This document shows, in pieces, positions 25,353 to 34,283 of a stretch of 46,398 bases of DNA. Source of the stretch: Mageeibacillus sp. UBA5436 (GTDB taxonomy: Bacteria > Bacillota > Clostridia > Saccharofermentanales > DTU023); the NCBI GenBank assembly GCA_002427545.1, contig DIRM01000048.1:7737-54134 (forward strand), written 5' to 3'. The position numbers and the translations under genes are program-made. The notes below the pieces were generated by a model. It was given only the letters and a program-made list of their open reading frames with translations, searched no databases and was not told the origin of the DNA. How positions within the stretch are numbered: the stretch's first letter is position 1; each line of letters opens with the position of its first letter.

Positions 25353-26720
25353 ATGACACGAAAATATGATCATATAAGAGCAAATGCTATTGTTGCTTTA
25401 AATCAGATTCTTAATCAGGATAAATTTTCTAATGATGTTATTAATGATATCTTTAGCAAAAATAATTTTCCTGATTTAGATAAACGTTTTATGGTAGCTT
25501 TAATTTATGGCACATTAGAACAATTACCTATACTTGATTACTGGATCAATGAATTATCTCATATAGAATTTCAAAAGATTGATGATTTCGTATTGTTAAT
25601 TCTAAGAATGTCATTTTGGCAAATTGAATTTTCGGAAAAAATACCTCCATCTGCAGCGATTAATGAAGCCGTTAAATTAACTAAATATTTTCATAAAAAT
25701 CAATATTCTGGATATGTGAATGCTATTTTAAGAGAAAGTTTAAGAAATCCTATTAAGTTGCCTAAAAAGCGCGAACATTTGAAATATGGATTATCTGCTG
25801 AAATGTTTGGATTATATAAAAAGTGGTTCGGCGAAACAAAAGCAAAACACATATTAGAAAATTCTTCACCGAAAGATTTGACTGTTTTATTATTAGACAA
25901 TAATTATAATGAATGGTTAAAAAGCTTAGAAGAAAAAGGTATTAAATATAAACCTGGTCATTTGATTCAAGATGCTTATCAAATAGTGGATTTTTCAGAA
26001 AATGTTTCAAAATTACCTGGTTTTGCAGAAGGAAAAATCTATATTCAGGATGAATCTTCTATGTTGCCAAGTAAAACAATACATTTGTTTAAAAACAGAG
26101 AAAATCAATCTATTAAAATGTTAGATGCTTGTGCGGGTTTAGGTGGTAAATCTATATCTTTTATCAATGAAGATCCAACCCTTGATATAACTGCTTTAGA
26201 ACCTAATCAAAAACGCTTTAATGGACTTAATGAAAATATAAAACGCTTAAATTTAAAACAAATCGAAGCGAAGAACATAGATTTACAAACATTTTCTCTT
26301 CAAAATAAAGATGGCAATAAATTTGATTTTATTTTATTAGATGTGCCATGTAGCGGTTTAGGAATAATTAGACATAAACCAGAAATTAAGATTAAAATGA
26401 ATTATCAAAAAATTCAAGAATTTCCTAAATTACAATTTGAATTGTTGCAAGAAGCTGCTAAATTAGTAAATGAAAATGGCATCTTATGTTATAGCACTTG
26501 TACTATTAATCCAGATGAAAATCAAAATTTAATTCAAAAATTTTTAGAAACGAAATCTGGCAAACAGTTTATGAAATTAAATATGGAAAAACTTTTGCCT
26601 TATATTAAAGAAGAAGGACGCCCTATTTTAAAAGAATATATTTTCGACTCAGATATTCAGATTTATCCAAGTCATTATAATTTAGATGGATTTTATATTT
26701 CTTGTTTGAAAAAGAGATAA
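25353..26720 (+). CDS. rsmB: 16S rRNA (cytosine-967-C5)-methyltransferase RsmB
   Basis: A 455-residue protein with an N-terminal NusB-like RNA-binding domain (residues 1-130, RANAIVALNQIL) and a C-terminal SAM-dependent m5C methyltransferase domain. The SAM loop MLDACAGLGGKS, DVPCSGLG (Cys333) and CYSTCTINPDEN with catalytic Cys383 are present. The ATG is ten bases after the upstream stop, with no clear Shine-Dalgarno sequence. The homologue methylates C967 of 16S rRNA. It is transcribed with fmt upstream and rlmN downstream. Confidence 0.93.
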   Translation: MTRKYDHIRANAIVALNQILNQDKFSNDVINDIFSKNNFPDLDKRFMVALIYGTLEQLPILDYWINELSHIEFQKIDDFVLLILRMSFWQIEFSEKIPPSAAINEAVKLTKYFHKNQYSGYVNAILRESLRNPIKLPKKREHLKYGLSAEMFGLYKKWFGETKAKHILENSSPKDLTVLLLDNNYNEWLKSLEEKGIKYKPGHLIQDAYQIVDFSENVSKLPGFAEGKIYIQDESSMLPSKTIHLFKNRENQSIKMLDACAGLGGKSISFINEDPTLDITALEPNQKRFNGLNENIKRLNLKQIEAKNIDLQTFSLQNKDGNKFDFILLDVPCSGLGIIRHKPEIKIKMNYQKIQEFPKLQFELLQEAAKLVNENGILCYSTCTINPDENQNLIQKFLETKSGKQFMKLNMEKLLPYIKEEGRPILKEYIFDSDIQIYPSHYNLDGFYISCLKKR

Positions 26721-26754
26721 TATATTTTTATTGATTAGTTAAGAAGGATTATTA

Positions 26755-27798
26755 ATGATAAATAAACACAAAGATTTAAAAAAGATATTTTATGACTATG
26801 ATCGTACGGCATTGACTGTATTATCCCAAAAATATAATTGGCCAAGATTTCGTATTGATCAGCTTTTAGAATGGCAAGAAAAAAACATTGTATCCGTAGA
26901 TGAAATGACGAATATATCTAAACAGATAAGAGAACAATTGCAAAAAGAAATGATTTGGCCTCCTTTAGAAATAGTTCAAATCGAAACCTCTAAAAAAGAA
27001 CCTGTGAAAAAATATTTATTCAAATTACAAGATGGTAATTTAATAGAAACGGTTTCTATGCATTATTCATATGGTCATTCTGTATGTCTTTCAACACAAG
27101 TAGGCTGCCGAATGGGTTGTCATTTTTGTGCTTCTGCGAAACTCGGTTTAAATCGAAATCTCACGGCAGGCGAGATGTTAGCTCAAATTGCTTTAATCGC
27201 ACATGAAGAAAAAAGTAGGATTAGCCATGTCGTTTTAATGGGCATTGGAGAAGCTTTAGATAATTATGAAGAAAGTATTTTATTTTTAAATAGATTACGT
27301 TCGAAAGATGGTATTACAATAAGTTTAAGAAATGTAACTTTGTCTACATGTGGATTAGTCCCTCAAATAAAAAAATTAGCTCATGAATCTTTACCAATTA
27401 CGCTTGCCATCTCTTTGCATTCTGCTAATCAAGAAGTTCGTAATACATTAATGCCCATAGCTAAACATTATCCCATTAAAGATATTATTTCAGCGGCAGA
27501 TTATTATTTTGAAAAAACAGGCAGACGTGTAACCTATGAATATACTTTATTTAAAGATATAAACGATATGCCAGAAGAAGCAGAAAAATTAGCAAACCTT
27601 TTAAAACATAAAAATGTTCATGTCAATCTAATACCTGCTAATGAAATTCCAGACTCGGATTGGACAAAGCTTGATATGAAAAATATTAATCAATTTCAAG
27701 AAATTTTATTAAAACATCATATCAATTCCACGATACGTCATTCTGCGGGTCAAGATATTACAGCAGCTTGTGGACAATTAAGAAGGCAAAATGCTTAA
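26755..27798 (+). CDS. rlmN: 23S rRNA/tRNA adenine-C2 methyltransferase RlmN
   Basis: A 347-residue radical-SAM enzyme that methylates C2 of A2503 in 23S rRNA and A37 of some tRNAs. The cluster motif is CRMGCHFC (Cys118, 122, 125). The C-terminal catalytic Cys339 (AACGQLRRQ) is present; the second mechanistic Cys region is STCGLVPQI. MGIGEALDNYE corresponds to the GEPLxN motif, with Ala-Leu-Asp for Pro-Leu-Ala or Pro-Leu-Leu. AAGGA precedes the ATG. Cfr resistance enzymes are related, but the gene position marks this as housekeeping RlmN. Confidence 0.94.
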   Translation: MINKHKDLKKIFYDYDRTALTVLSQKYNWPRFRIDQLLEWQEKNIVSVDEMTNISKQIREQLQKEMIWPPLEIVQIETSKKEPVKKYLFKLQDGNLIETVSMHYSYGHSVCLSTQVGCRMGCHFCASAKLGLNRNLTAGEMLAQIALIAHEEKSRISHVVLMGIGEALDNYEESILFLNRLRSKDGITISLRNVTLSTCGLVPQIKKLAHESLPITLAISLHSANQEVRNTLMPIAKHYPIKDIISAADYYFEKTGRRVTYEYTLFKDINDMPEEAEKLANLLKHKNVHVNLIPANEIPDSDWTKLDMKNINQFQEILLKHHINSTIRHSAGQDITAACGQLRRQNA

Positions 27799-27860
27799 TA
27801 AATATTAGTATTCTTGCCTCTAGTAAGCCTTTATTATAAAATAAAGCTCTCTGATTACGT

Positions 27861-27880
27861 ATTATAATCTGGATTATAAT
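27861..27880. promoter_or_regulatory. Palindrome containing TATAAT boxes upstream of the phosphatase-kinase pair
   Basis: Nine-base arms ATTATAATC (27861-27869) and GATTATAAT (27872-27880) around TG. Each arm contains TATAAT, so it could be both a -10 region and an operator for the PP2C-kinase transcript. No convincing -35 box is visible. Confidence 0.4.
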
Positions 27881-27897
27881 ATATTAGATAAATAAGA

Positions 27898-27932
27898 ACA
27901 TTAAAAAACATTTTTAATGTAGATTGTTTTTT
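27898..27932 (+). terminator. Possible AT-rich terminator between rlmN and the PP2C gene
   Basis: Arms ACATTAAAAA (27898-27907) and TTTTTAATGT (27911-27920) with a 3-base loop, followed by a T-run at 27927-27932. The stem is AT-only apart from one G-C pair, so it is weak. Confidence 0.4.
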
Positions 27933-27960
27933 ATTAAGAAGATGATGAAAGAGCCTGAAA

Positions 27961-28710
27961 ATGTCAAAAGATTATAAATTTGCCGCTTTATCACATGTTG
28001 GTTTGGTCCGTGAAGGAAATGAAGATAATTATGGCTTCATTGAATTTGATCATAAATTTCCTTTTGTAGCGATAGTTGCAGATGGAATGGGTGGCCATTT
28101 AAATGGTGAGTTAGCAAGTAAAATCGCAGTCGAATTTGTACAAAAACAATTGCGCAAAGAGTTGCCGATGGATAATAGCTCAGAAAACGTCTTGAACATT
28201 ATCAATGATGTTATACAGAAGGCGAATATTAAAGTATATTTAAATTCTTTGCAAAGTCCTAAAAATAGGGGCATGGGCACAACTTTAACGATAGCTGCAT
28301 TTTATGAAGATAGTGTATATATTGGACATATTGGCGATTCAAGATGTTTTTTACTACGTAATCGATATTTAGAACTTTTAACAAAAGATCATACGGTAGT
28401 GGAAGAAATGGTTGAAGCCGGTACAATCACCCTTGCTGAAACTTATACACATCCACAAAGACATGTTTTAACTCAAGCTTTAGGTTCTCCAGAATATTTA
28501 CAACCAGATTTATTAAGCATCGATTTGAAGAAAAAAGATCGTTTTCTTTTATGCAGTGATGGTATGCATGGCTATGTTGAAGAGATTCAAATCGAAAACA
28601 GCTTGTTACAAATCAATGAACCAGAAAAAATATGTCAAGATTTAGTCAATAAAGCCTTAGAAAAAGGCGGCAAGGACAATATCACTGTTCTCAATATAAT
28701 ATTTGATTAA
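27961..28710 (+). CDS. PP2C-family protein serine/threonine phosphatase (Stp/PrpC type)
   Basis: A 249-residue bacterial PP2C that reverses phosphorylation by the kinase encoded next to it. Metal-site motifs: GLVREGNEDNYGF, VADGMGGHLNGE, GMGTTLTIAAF, IGHIGDSRCFLL, LTKDHTVVEEMVE, LLCSDGMHGYV and GGKDNITV, all in order. The length is standard for PrpC and Stp1. It starts a new transcription unit after the 162-base gap with possible promoter elements. The kinase begins 20 bases after its stop with a strong Shine-Dalgarno sequence. Confidence 0.94.
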   Translation: MSKDYKFAALSHVGLVREGNEDNYGFIEFDHKFPFVAIVADGMGGHLNGELASKIAVEFVQKQLRKELPMDNSSENVLNIINDVIQKANIKVYLNSLQSPKNRGMGTTLTIAAFYEDSVYIGHIGDSRCFLLRNRYLELLTKDHTVVEEMVEAGTITLAETYTHPQRHVLTQALGSPEYLQPDLLSIDLKKKDRFLLCSDGMHGYVEEIQIENSLLQINEPEKICQDLVNKALEKGGKDNITVLNIIFD

Positions 28711-28729
28711 TATTGTCCAGGAGGAATTA

Positions 28730-30835
28730 ATGCAAACAAATCGTCAACAATTATCGCCAGATACTGTGTTAGGTAATCGCTATCGGGTAATAAGGCCTTT
28801 GGGTCAAGGCGGTATGGCTCATGTTTATTTAGCTGAAGATACAGAAACAGGTAATTACGTTGCCTTAAAAATTATGCGTGATGAATTATCAGATGATCCT
28901 GAATTTATTCGGAGATTTGCAACTGAAGCTAGAGCTGCGGCGAGTCTTGATCATCCCAATATCGTTGCTGTTTTAGATTATGGTCAAGATGGTCAAATTC
29001 GTTATATTGTTCAAGAATATGTTAAAGGTAAAACATTAAAAGAATTAATTCAAGAACAAGGCGCTTTAGATTATCGTTTAGCAGTACCATTGATGATTCA
29101 AATAGGTTTAGCTCTTGAACATGCACATAAAAGAGGCGTTATCCATCGAGATATTAAACCACAAAACGTCATGATTACTTCTGATATGGTAGCCAAAGTA
29201 ACCGATTTTGGTATAGCAAGAACAACAAATGCTAATACCATTACATTAACGGGTGGCATTGCCTTTGGGTCGGTTCATTATTTTTCTCCAGAGCAGGCTA
29301 GGGGCGGATATGTGACAGAGAGATCTGATATTTATTCACTTGGTATTGTTCTTTATGAAGCATTAACAGGTGAACTACCATTCGATGGGGATTCTTCTGT
29401 TGCTGTAGCTATAAAACAATTGCAGGAAATGCCAGATCCTCCAAGTAAATATATTAGTTCTTTGCCGAAGGCATTAGATGATATCGTTTTTAAAACAATT
29501 CAAAAGAGCCCTGCCAATCGCTATGGATCAGCTAGTGAATTTGTTCAAGAATTAGATGCCTTTATGAAAAACCCCAATGGGCATTATGGTATTATCAATA
29601 ATAGTAATCAGTCAATAACAACATCTTCTGCATTAGGTGCTCAAAATCAAAGTTCTACCAATTATGATAAAATTTATGAAGTAGAAAATTCAATTAATAA
29701 AAGCAAACGCTCTAAAGTTCGAGATACAACATTTTCAATTATTATTGTTATTCTAGCCTTGGCCTTATTAATAGCAGGTTTTGCCTATCTTTATAATCGT
29801 TTTATAAATAATGACAAAGAGGAAAATATCGTTTTTGCTCTAGAAGATTATAGGGGCAGAGATATAGAAAATGTAACAGATGAATTAATAAAAAAATACG
29901 GCTTAGAATTAAATACAGATATTATTGTTGAATGGGAAAATAATGATGTTGAAACTGGAAATATATTTGATCAAAATCCTGAAGCACAATATAAATTTAC
30001 AAAAGGTAAGGATAAATTGACTTTCAAAGTTTCAGCTGGAACAGAGACTAATACAGTACCCAATGTCTATAATATGACGCGTAAAGAGGCAGAGCAAACT
30101 TTATTAGATGCAGGTTATAACGTTGTTATTATGGAAGAAAATTCCTCGGATATTGATCCTGATCATGTCATTAGAACCGTTCCAATGGCAGGTAATACAT
30201 TGCCATTAGAAGAAAAAGTTTATGTTTATATTGCTTCTGCTATTAGCACCACTGACACGAATGTAATGGTACCAGACATCGTTGGTTATAAATGGGGGGA
30301 TGCCTTATCATTATTAAATCAAGCTGGATTAAAGATTGGTGCGGCTTCTCCGATAGGCACAAGTGTTGCGGAAACAGATCGTATTATAATTATTCAAACT
30401 CCTGTAGAATTTTCTGAAGTAAAGTCTGGTTCTTCTGTTTCAGTTACTTATGGTAATGCACAAGAATATTCAGATTATATGAATCCAACTGAATCAACTA
30501 CAAAAGCTAATGTAAACATGCCTAATCTGGTTGGTACAACTTGGGATCAGGCCTTAAATCAAATGCAAAGTTGGGGTTCTGCGTCACCTAGTCAGATAAG
30601 CGTACAGTATATTAGTGAAGAATCACGCAGTCAGGCTTATCATCAAACCAATCCTCAAGATTGTTATATTTTAGAACAATCTATTTCGGCAGGAAGCCAA
30701 TTAGATAGCTCAATGGAATTAGTTTGTGTTCTTGGTACATATCAGGATTATCTAAATATGACTACACCAACGACGACTCCGACTACTGCTCCGACGAATG
30801 CAGACATTGATCCAAATACTTCGAATGCTAATTAA
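28730..30835 (+). CDS. PASTA-domain serine/threonine protein kinase (PrkC/PknB type)
   Basis: A 701-residue membrane kinase sensing muropeptides or lipid II. Kinase domain 1-285: LGQGGMAHVYLAE loop, Lys47, HRDIKPQNVM (Asp141), DFGIAR (Asp159) and GSVHYFSPEQARGG. One transmembrane helix lies near 333-355 (FSIIIVILALALLIAGFAYL). Three to four extracellular PASTA-like repeats follow; the clearest start VPNVYNMTRKEAEQTLL, VPDIVGYKWGDALSLL and MPNLVGTTWDQALNQ. The C-terminal tail is Thr/Pro-rich. ATG 28730 has AGGAGG 6 bases upstream; an in-frame TTG at 28703 would lie inside the phosphatase gene. Together with the PP2C and rsgA it forms the usual Firmicutes module. Confidence 0.95.
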   Translation: MQTNRQQLSPDTVLGNRYRVIRPLGQGGMAHVYLAEDTETGNYVALKIMRDELSDDPEFIRRFATEARAAASLDHPNIVAVLDYGQDGQIRYIVQEYVKGKTLKELIQEQGALDYRLAVPLMIQIGLALEHAHKRGVIHRDIKPQNVMITSDMVAKVTDFGIARTTNANTITLTGGIAFGSVHYFSPEQARGGYVTERSDIYSLGIVLYEALTGELPFDGDSSVAVAIKQLQEMPDPPSKYISSLPKALDDIVFKTIQKSPANRYGSASEFVQELDAFMKNPNGHYGIINNSNQSITTSSALGAQNQSSTNYDKIYEVENSINKSKRSKVRDTTFSIIIVILALALLIAGFAYLYNRFINNDKEENIVFALEDYRGRDIENVTDELIKKYGLELNTDIIVEWENNDVETGNIFDQNPEAQYKFTKGKDKLTFKVSAGTETNTVPNVYNMTRKEAEQTLLDAGYNVVIMEENSSDIDPDHVIRTVPMAGNTLPLEEKVYVYIASAISTTDTNVMVPDIVGYKWGDALSLLNQAGLKIGAASPIGTSVAETDRIIIIQTPVEFSEVKSGSSVSVTYGNAQEYSDYMNPTESTTKANVNMPNLVGTTWDQALNQMQSWGSASPSQISVQYISEESRSQAYHQTNPQDCYILEQSISAGSQLDSSMELVCVLGTYQDYLNMTTPTTTPTTAPTNADIDPNTSNAN

Positions 30836-30863
30836 GTAATGATCGTATAAGAGAAAGAGAATC

Positions 30864-31784
30864 ATGCAAAAACCAAGGAACAATCAAGCAATTATTTTAA
30901 AAGGTGTTGGTGGTCAATACCTTTTACATCGTTACGACCCCTTCTTTAAAGAAATTGCTGTTCCAAGGGGTATTTTCCGAAAAAAAGAAGAAACGCCTTT
31001 ACCTGGAGATTTGATTGAATATTCTGCTTCTGGTGATCCAGATATACCTTATGTAATCGACAAAATTTTACCACGTAAAAATCAATTGATTAGACCACCC
31101 ATGGCTAATTTAGATATTCTATTGATTACTGTATCCTTAGATTTGCCTAAAGCTGATTATTTTTTGATTGACCGTTTATTGTCTTATGCTGTTTTATCCA
31201 AGATTAAGCCGTTTTTAATTTTTACTAAATATGATTTAATTTCAAATCAAGAGATAGATAATAAAAATAGTCTCTCAGAATTAATGGCAAATTATACACC
31301 AACAAATTTTCCTGTTTTTGTTCTCGGAAATGATCATGATGATGATTTGAAAAAATTACAAACAAAAATAAAAAACCAAGTTGTCGCATTTGCCGGACAA
31401 AGTGGAGTCGGAAAATCAACATTGATTAATCGTTTATTTGATAAAAACATCATGTTAACTGATAATTTATCTGAAAAAGCGGGTAGGGGAAAACAAACAA
31501 CAAGACATATTGAACTTTTTCCCTATTGCAATAGTTATTTGGCGGATACACCAGGTTTTCAGGCTATTTCATTGGCAGATATGAATTTGGATCCGCAGGT
31601 GTTTGCAAATTCATACCCTGAATTAAATGAACTTTCAAAAGATTGTCAATTTAACAATTGTACGCATAGACATGAACCTAAATGTGCAGTATTGGCTGCT
31701 GATTCCAAAAAAATTCATCCAGACCGATTAAAGAGATATAATTTACTCAGAAAAGAAATAGAAGCAGGAAATAGAAAGTATTGA
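30864..31784 (+). CDS. rsgA: Ribosome small subunit biogenesis GTPase RsgA
   Basis: A 306-residue circularly permuted GTPase that checks late 30S assembly. It has an N-terminal OB domain (to about residue 75), then G4-like FTKYDL, the G1 P-loop GQSGVGKST (178-186), the G2/switch segment GRGKQTTRHIE and G3 DTPGF, and a C-terminal zinc knuckle with CQFNNCTHRHEPKC. All nucleotide-binding motifs are intact. AGAAAGAGA precedes the ATG. It sits between the kinase and rpe, as in Bacillus. Confidence 0.96.
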   Translation: MQKPRNNQAIILKGVGGQYLLHRYDPFFKEIAVPRGIFRKKEETPLPGDLIEYSASGDPDIPYVIDKILPRKNQLIRPPMANLDILLITVSLDLPKADYFLIDRLLSYAVLSKIKPFLIFTKYDLISNQEIDNKNSLSELMANYTPTNFPVFVLGNDHDDDLKKLQTKIKNQVVAFAGQSGVGKSTLINRLFDKNIMLTDNLSEKAGRGKQTTRHIELFPYCNSYLADTPGFQAISLADMNLDPQVFANSYPELNELSKDCQFNNCTHRHEPKCAVLAADSKKIHPDRLKRYNLLRKEIEAGNRKY

Positions 31785-31792
31785 GGTAAAGA

Positions 31793-32473
31793 ATGTTAAA
31801 TAAAGATCAAGGTATTAAGATTTGTCCAAGTGTTTTAGCGGCTGATTTTTCTAAGCTAGCAGAGGAAATGAAAACCATCACCAATTCAGATTGGCTGCAT
31901 TTTGATGTCATGGATGGTCATTATGTTCCTAATATTTCATTTGGTCCTCTAGTGGCAGAAGCACTCAAACCACATACAGATTTATTATTAGATGTTCATT
32001 TAATGATTTCAAATCCTGATCTTTATATTGAGTCATTTGCTAAAGCTGGTGCAGATAATATCACCATTCATCAAGAAGTGGCTGTACACGGACTTCGAAC
32101 CATTCAAAAGATTAAAGAATTAGGTTGCTCCGCTGGTATTGCAATTAATCCAGGCACATCAATAGAAACATTGGAAGAGTATTTACCTTATGTTGATTTA
32201 ATTTTAATTATGACAGTTAATCCTGGTTTTGGTGGACAATCTTATATCCCATCCATGGATAAAAAAATTCTAAGAACAAGAAAAATGATTGACCAATCTG
32301 ATTATGATATCTTTTTAGAAATTGACGGTGGTATTTCTAGTGAAAATATTGAACGCCTCGCGGAGAAGGGTGCAAATGCTTTTGTAGCTGGCAGTGCCAT
32401 TTTTTCAAAGGCTGATCGTAAGGCAGAAATATCTTTAATGCGCGAGTTAGCAGAAAGGGGATATCAAGTATAG
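31793..32473 (+). CDS. rpe: Ribulose-phosphate 3-epimerase
   Basis: A 226-residue TIM-barrel enzyme that interconverts ribulose 5-phosphate and xylulose 5-phosphate in the pentose phosphate pathway. Recognisable segments: CPSVLAADFSKL, HFDVMDGHYVPNISFGP (metal and catalytic Asp), DVHLMI, IMTVNPGFGGQ and EIDGGIS with the second catalytic Asp. GAGG lies 7 bases before the ATG. The usual downstream thiamine pyrophosphokinase gene of this cluster is absent; a Crp/Fnr regulator follows after two bases. Confidence 0.96.
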   Translation: MLNKDQGIKICPSVLAADFSKLAEEMKTITNSDWLHFDVMDGHYVPNISFGPLVAEALKPHTDLLLDVHLMISNPDLYIESFAKAGADNITIHQEVAVHGLRTIQKIKELGCSAGIAINPGTSIETLEEYLPYVDLILIMTVNPGFGGQSYIPSMDKKILRTRKMIDQSDYDIFLEIDGGISSENIERLAEKGANAFVAGSAIFSKADRKAEISLMRELAERGYQV

Positions 32474-32475
32474 AG

Positions 32476-33186
32476 ATGGAAAAAATGAACGAAAACAATG
32501 ACCTTAATAAAAATATCAGAACCTGGTCATTATTTTCAGGTTTAAAAGATGAAGATTATCTTGTTTTAGAAAAATATGTTAAAGTAATTGATTTTGACAA
32601 AGATGAAGTTGTTTTTCGTCCAAATGATCCTGCTGATGTTATGTATTACATGGTCTCTGGAACAATAAAAATTTCTAAATTAATGCCAGATGGTAAAGCA
32701 CAGATTTTATACATTTATAATGCCGATGATTTTGTAGGTGGGTTAAATATTTTATCTGGAGATCATTATTTATATTTAGGTGAAACTTTAGAAGCTTCAA
32801 AAATAGGTTATATCCCTAAAAAGATATTTTCGAAATATGTATTAACGAATACACAAAGTTTACATAGTTTTATTGAGAAATCTTATGATCGAATTCGTTG
32901 GGCCGAAGAGCTTATTTCTCGTTTATCTTCATCTAATGCAGAAATCAAGGTTGCTGGACTTCTAATCAGTTTAATTGATTCTTATGGTAATAAAAAAGGT
33001 GATGATATCTATTTAAATCTTGCAATCACCAGAGAAGAAATGGGTAGTTATGCTGGTTTAACAAGAGAAACGATGACTAGAAAATTAAATGAATTCAAAA
33101 AGAGAGGAATTATAGATTTTCGTGGTAATAATATTATTATTATCAAAGATTTAAAAGCCTTACGTAGTATTATTTATCTTGTTTAA
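32476..33186 (+). CDS. Crp/Fnr-family transcriptional regulator
   Basis: A 236-residue regulator with an N-terminal cyclic-nucleotide-binding-like beta roll (about 20-135; FRPNDPADVMYYMVSGTIKI, YNADDFVGGLNIL), a dimerisation helix and a C-terminal winged helix (about 165-225; ITREEMGSYAGLTRETMTRKL). The recognition helix GLTRETMTRKLN is typical of the family. The protein has no cysteine at all, so it is not an oxygen-sensing [4Fe-4S] FNR of the usual kind. The ligand is unknown. ATG 32485 is a possible alternative start. It is probably translated with rpe. Confidence 0.88.
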   Translation: MEKMNENNDLNKNIRTWSLFSGLKDEDYLVLEKYVKVIDFDKDEVVFRPNDPADVMYYMVSGTIKISKLMPDGKAQILYIYNADDFVGGLNILSGDHYLYLGETLEASKIGYIPKKIFSKYVLTNTQSLHSFIEKSYDRIRWAEELISRLSSSNAEIKVAGLLISLIDSYGNKKGDDIYLNLAITREEMGSYAGLTRETMTRKLNEFKKRGIIDFRGNNIIIIKDLKALRSIIYLV

Positions 33187-33205
33187 ATCATTATTAAATT
33201 AAGAT

Positions 33206-34213
33206 TTATTCCTTTTCTTCTGTTTCTTTAGAGTCAATAAAATCTGACTTCCGATATGTATTTAAAGGATTTTTTTCAACGGCTTCATGTAACATATCTT
33301 CATTAATATGTGTATATATTTCTGTGGTTGAAACACTGCTATGCCCAAGAATTTGTTGCAAACTTCTAATATCAACCTGTCCATATTGATACATAAGAGT
33401 TGCAGCTGTATGGCGTAATTTATGTACAGAATACTTTCTTGTATCGATTCCTGCTTTTTCTAAATATTTTTTTACCATATTTTGCACAGCTCTTTGTGAA
33501 ATTCGGCGACGATTTCTACTGATAAAAAGTGCATCTTGAGATTCTTTGTCTGATAATTTTGGTTTGATACGATGTGGTAAATAATCATTTATGGCTTGCA
33601 CACAAATTTGATTTAAATAAATGGTTCTTTCTTTTCCGCCTTTACCTATGACTGTTAAGGTATCCTCTTTAATGTCAGATATATCAATATTGCATAATTC
33701 TGTTAAACGCATACCGCAATTTAAAAATAGAGTTAATATGCAATAATCTCTCTGAGCAAATGGGTCATCAGAATTAACTGCTTCAGATAATACCGAAATA
33801 CTTTCATCGACCGATAAATATTTTGGTAATGTTTTTTTTAGCTTAGGTGATTCCAATTCCGCCGCAGGATTAGAATCAATAACTTTTGCTTTGGTATGTA
33901 GAAAATTAAAAAAACTTCTAAGAGCAGAAATCCGCCTAGAACGGGCAGCAGGGCCATTATCTCTTTCTTGACCTAACCAGGAGATAAAACGATACATTTC
34001 ACTCAATTGGATGGATTTAAGAAATTCAAGATCAATGTCTTCAATTGAAATTTCATTAAAATCTTGGCCTTTAGCTAATCCTCTATATTGTTTTAGAAAT
34101 CTAAAAAACAACTCAAGATCATATTCATATTCTTGAATGGTGCCGTCGGATCTCTCTTTAATTCCAGAAAAGTAACTGATAAATTCATCAAGCCAATAAA
34201 AACTATTTTTCAT
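33206..34213 (-). CDS. Tyrosine recombinase of the XerC/XerD type
   Basis: A 335-residue site-specific recombinase, leftward, convergent with the Crp/Fnr gene and divergent from asd. The N-terminal SAM-like domain is followed by the catalytic domain with Arg in LNCGMRLTELCNI, Lys in GKGGKERTIYL, the HKLRHTAAT box, the second His in QQILGHSSV and the nucleophilic Tyr in TTEIYTHI. Length and position in a housekeeping context favour a chromosome-dimer-resolving Xer enzyme rather than a phage integrase. The N-terminus is about 20-30 residues longer than XerC of E. coli. No dif site was recognised. A link to the repeats at 39-43 kb is possible but unproven. Confidence 0.88.
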   Translation of the reverse strand: MKNSFYWLDEFISYFSGIKERSDGTIQEYEYDLELFFRFLKQYRGLAKGQDFNEISIEDIDLEFLKSIQLSEMYRFISWLGQERDNGPAARSRRISALRSFFNFLHTKAKVIDSNPAAELESPKLKKTLPKYLSVDESISVLSEAVNSDDPFAQRDYCILTLFLNCGMRLTELCNIDISDIKEDTLTVIGKGGKERTIYLNQICVQAINDYLPHRIKPKLSDKESQDALFISRNRRRISQRAVQNMVKKYLEKAGIDTRKYSVHKLRHTAATLMYQYGQVDIRSLQQILGHSSVSTTEIYTHINEDMLHEAVEKNPLNTYRKSDFIDSKETEEKE

Positions 34214-34283
34214 TTTTGCCTGCTTTCTGTGTATAATTATATGCTAAAATAGTAAAAACTTTAATTACAGGAGGTTTACAATC
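34214..34283. promoter_or_regulatory. Divergent promoter region between xer-type gene and asd
   Basis: A 70-base gap with candidate boxes on both strands. Rightward: an extended -10, TGC plus TAAAAT (34245-34250), then AGGAGG before the asd ATG. Leftward: TATAAT on the minus strand in the same TATAATTATATGC stretch with TTAAAG 17 bases upstream. The two promoters overlap, so they may interfere. Confidence 0.4.
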
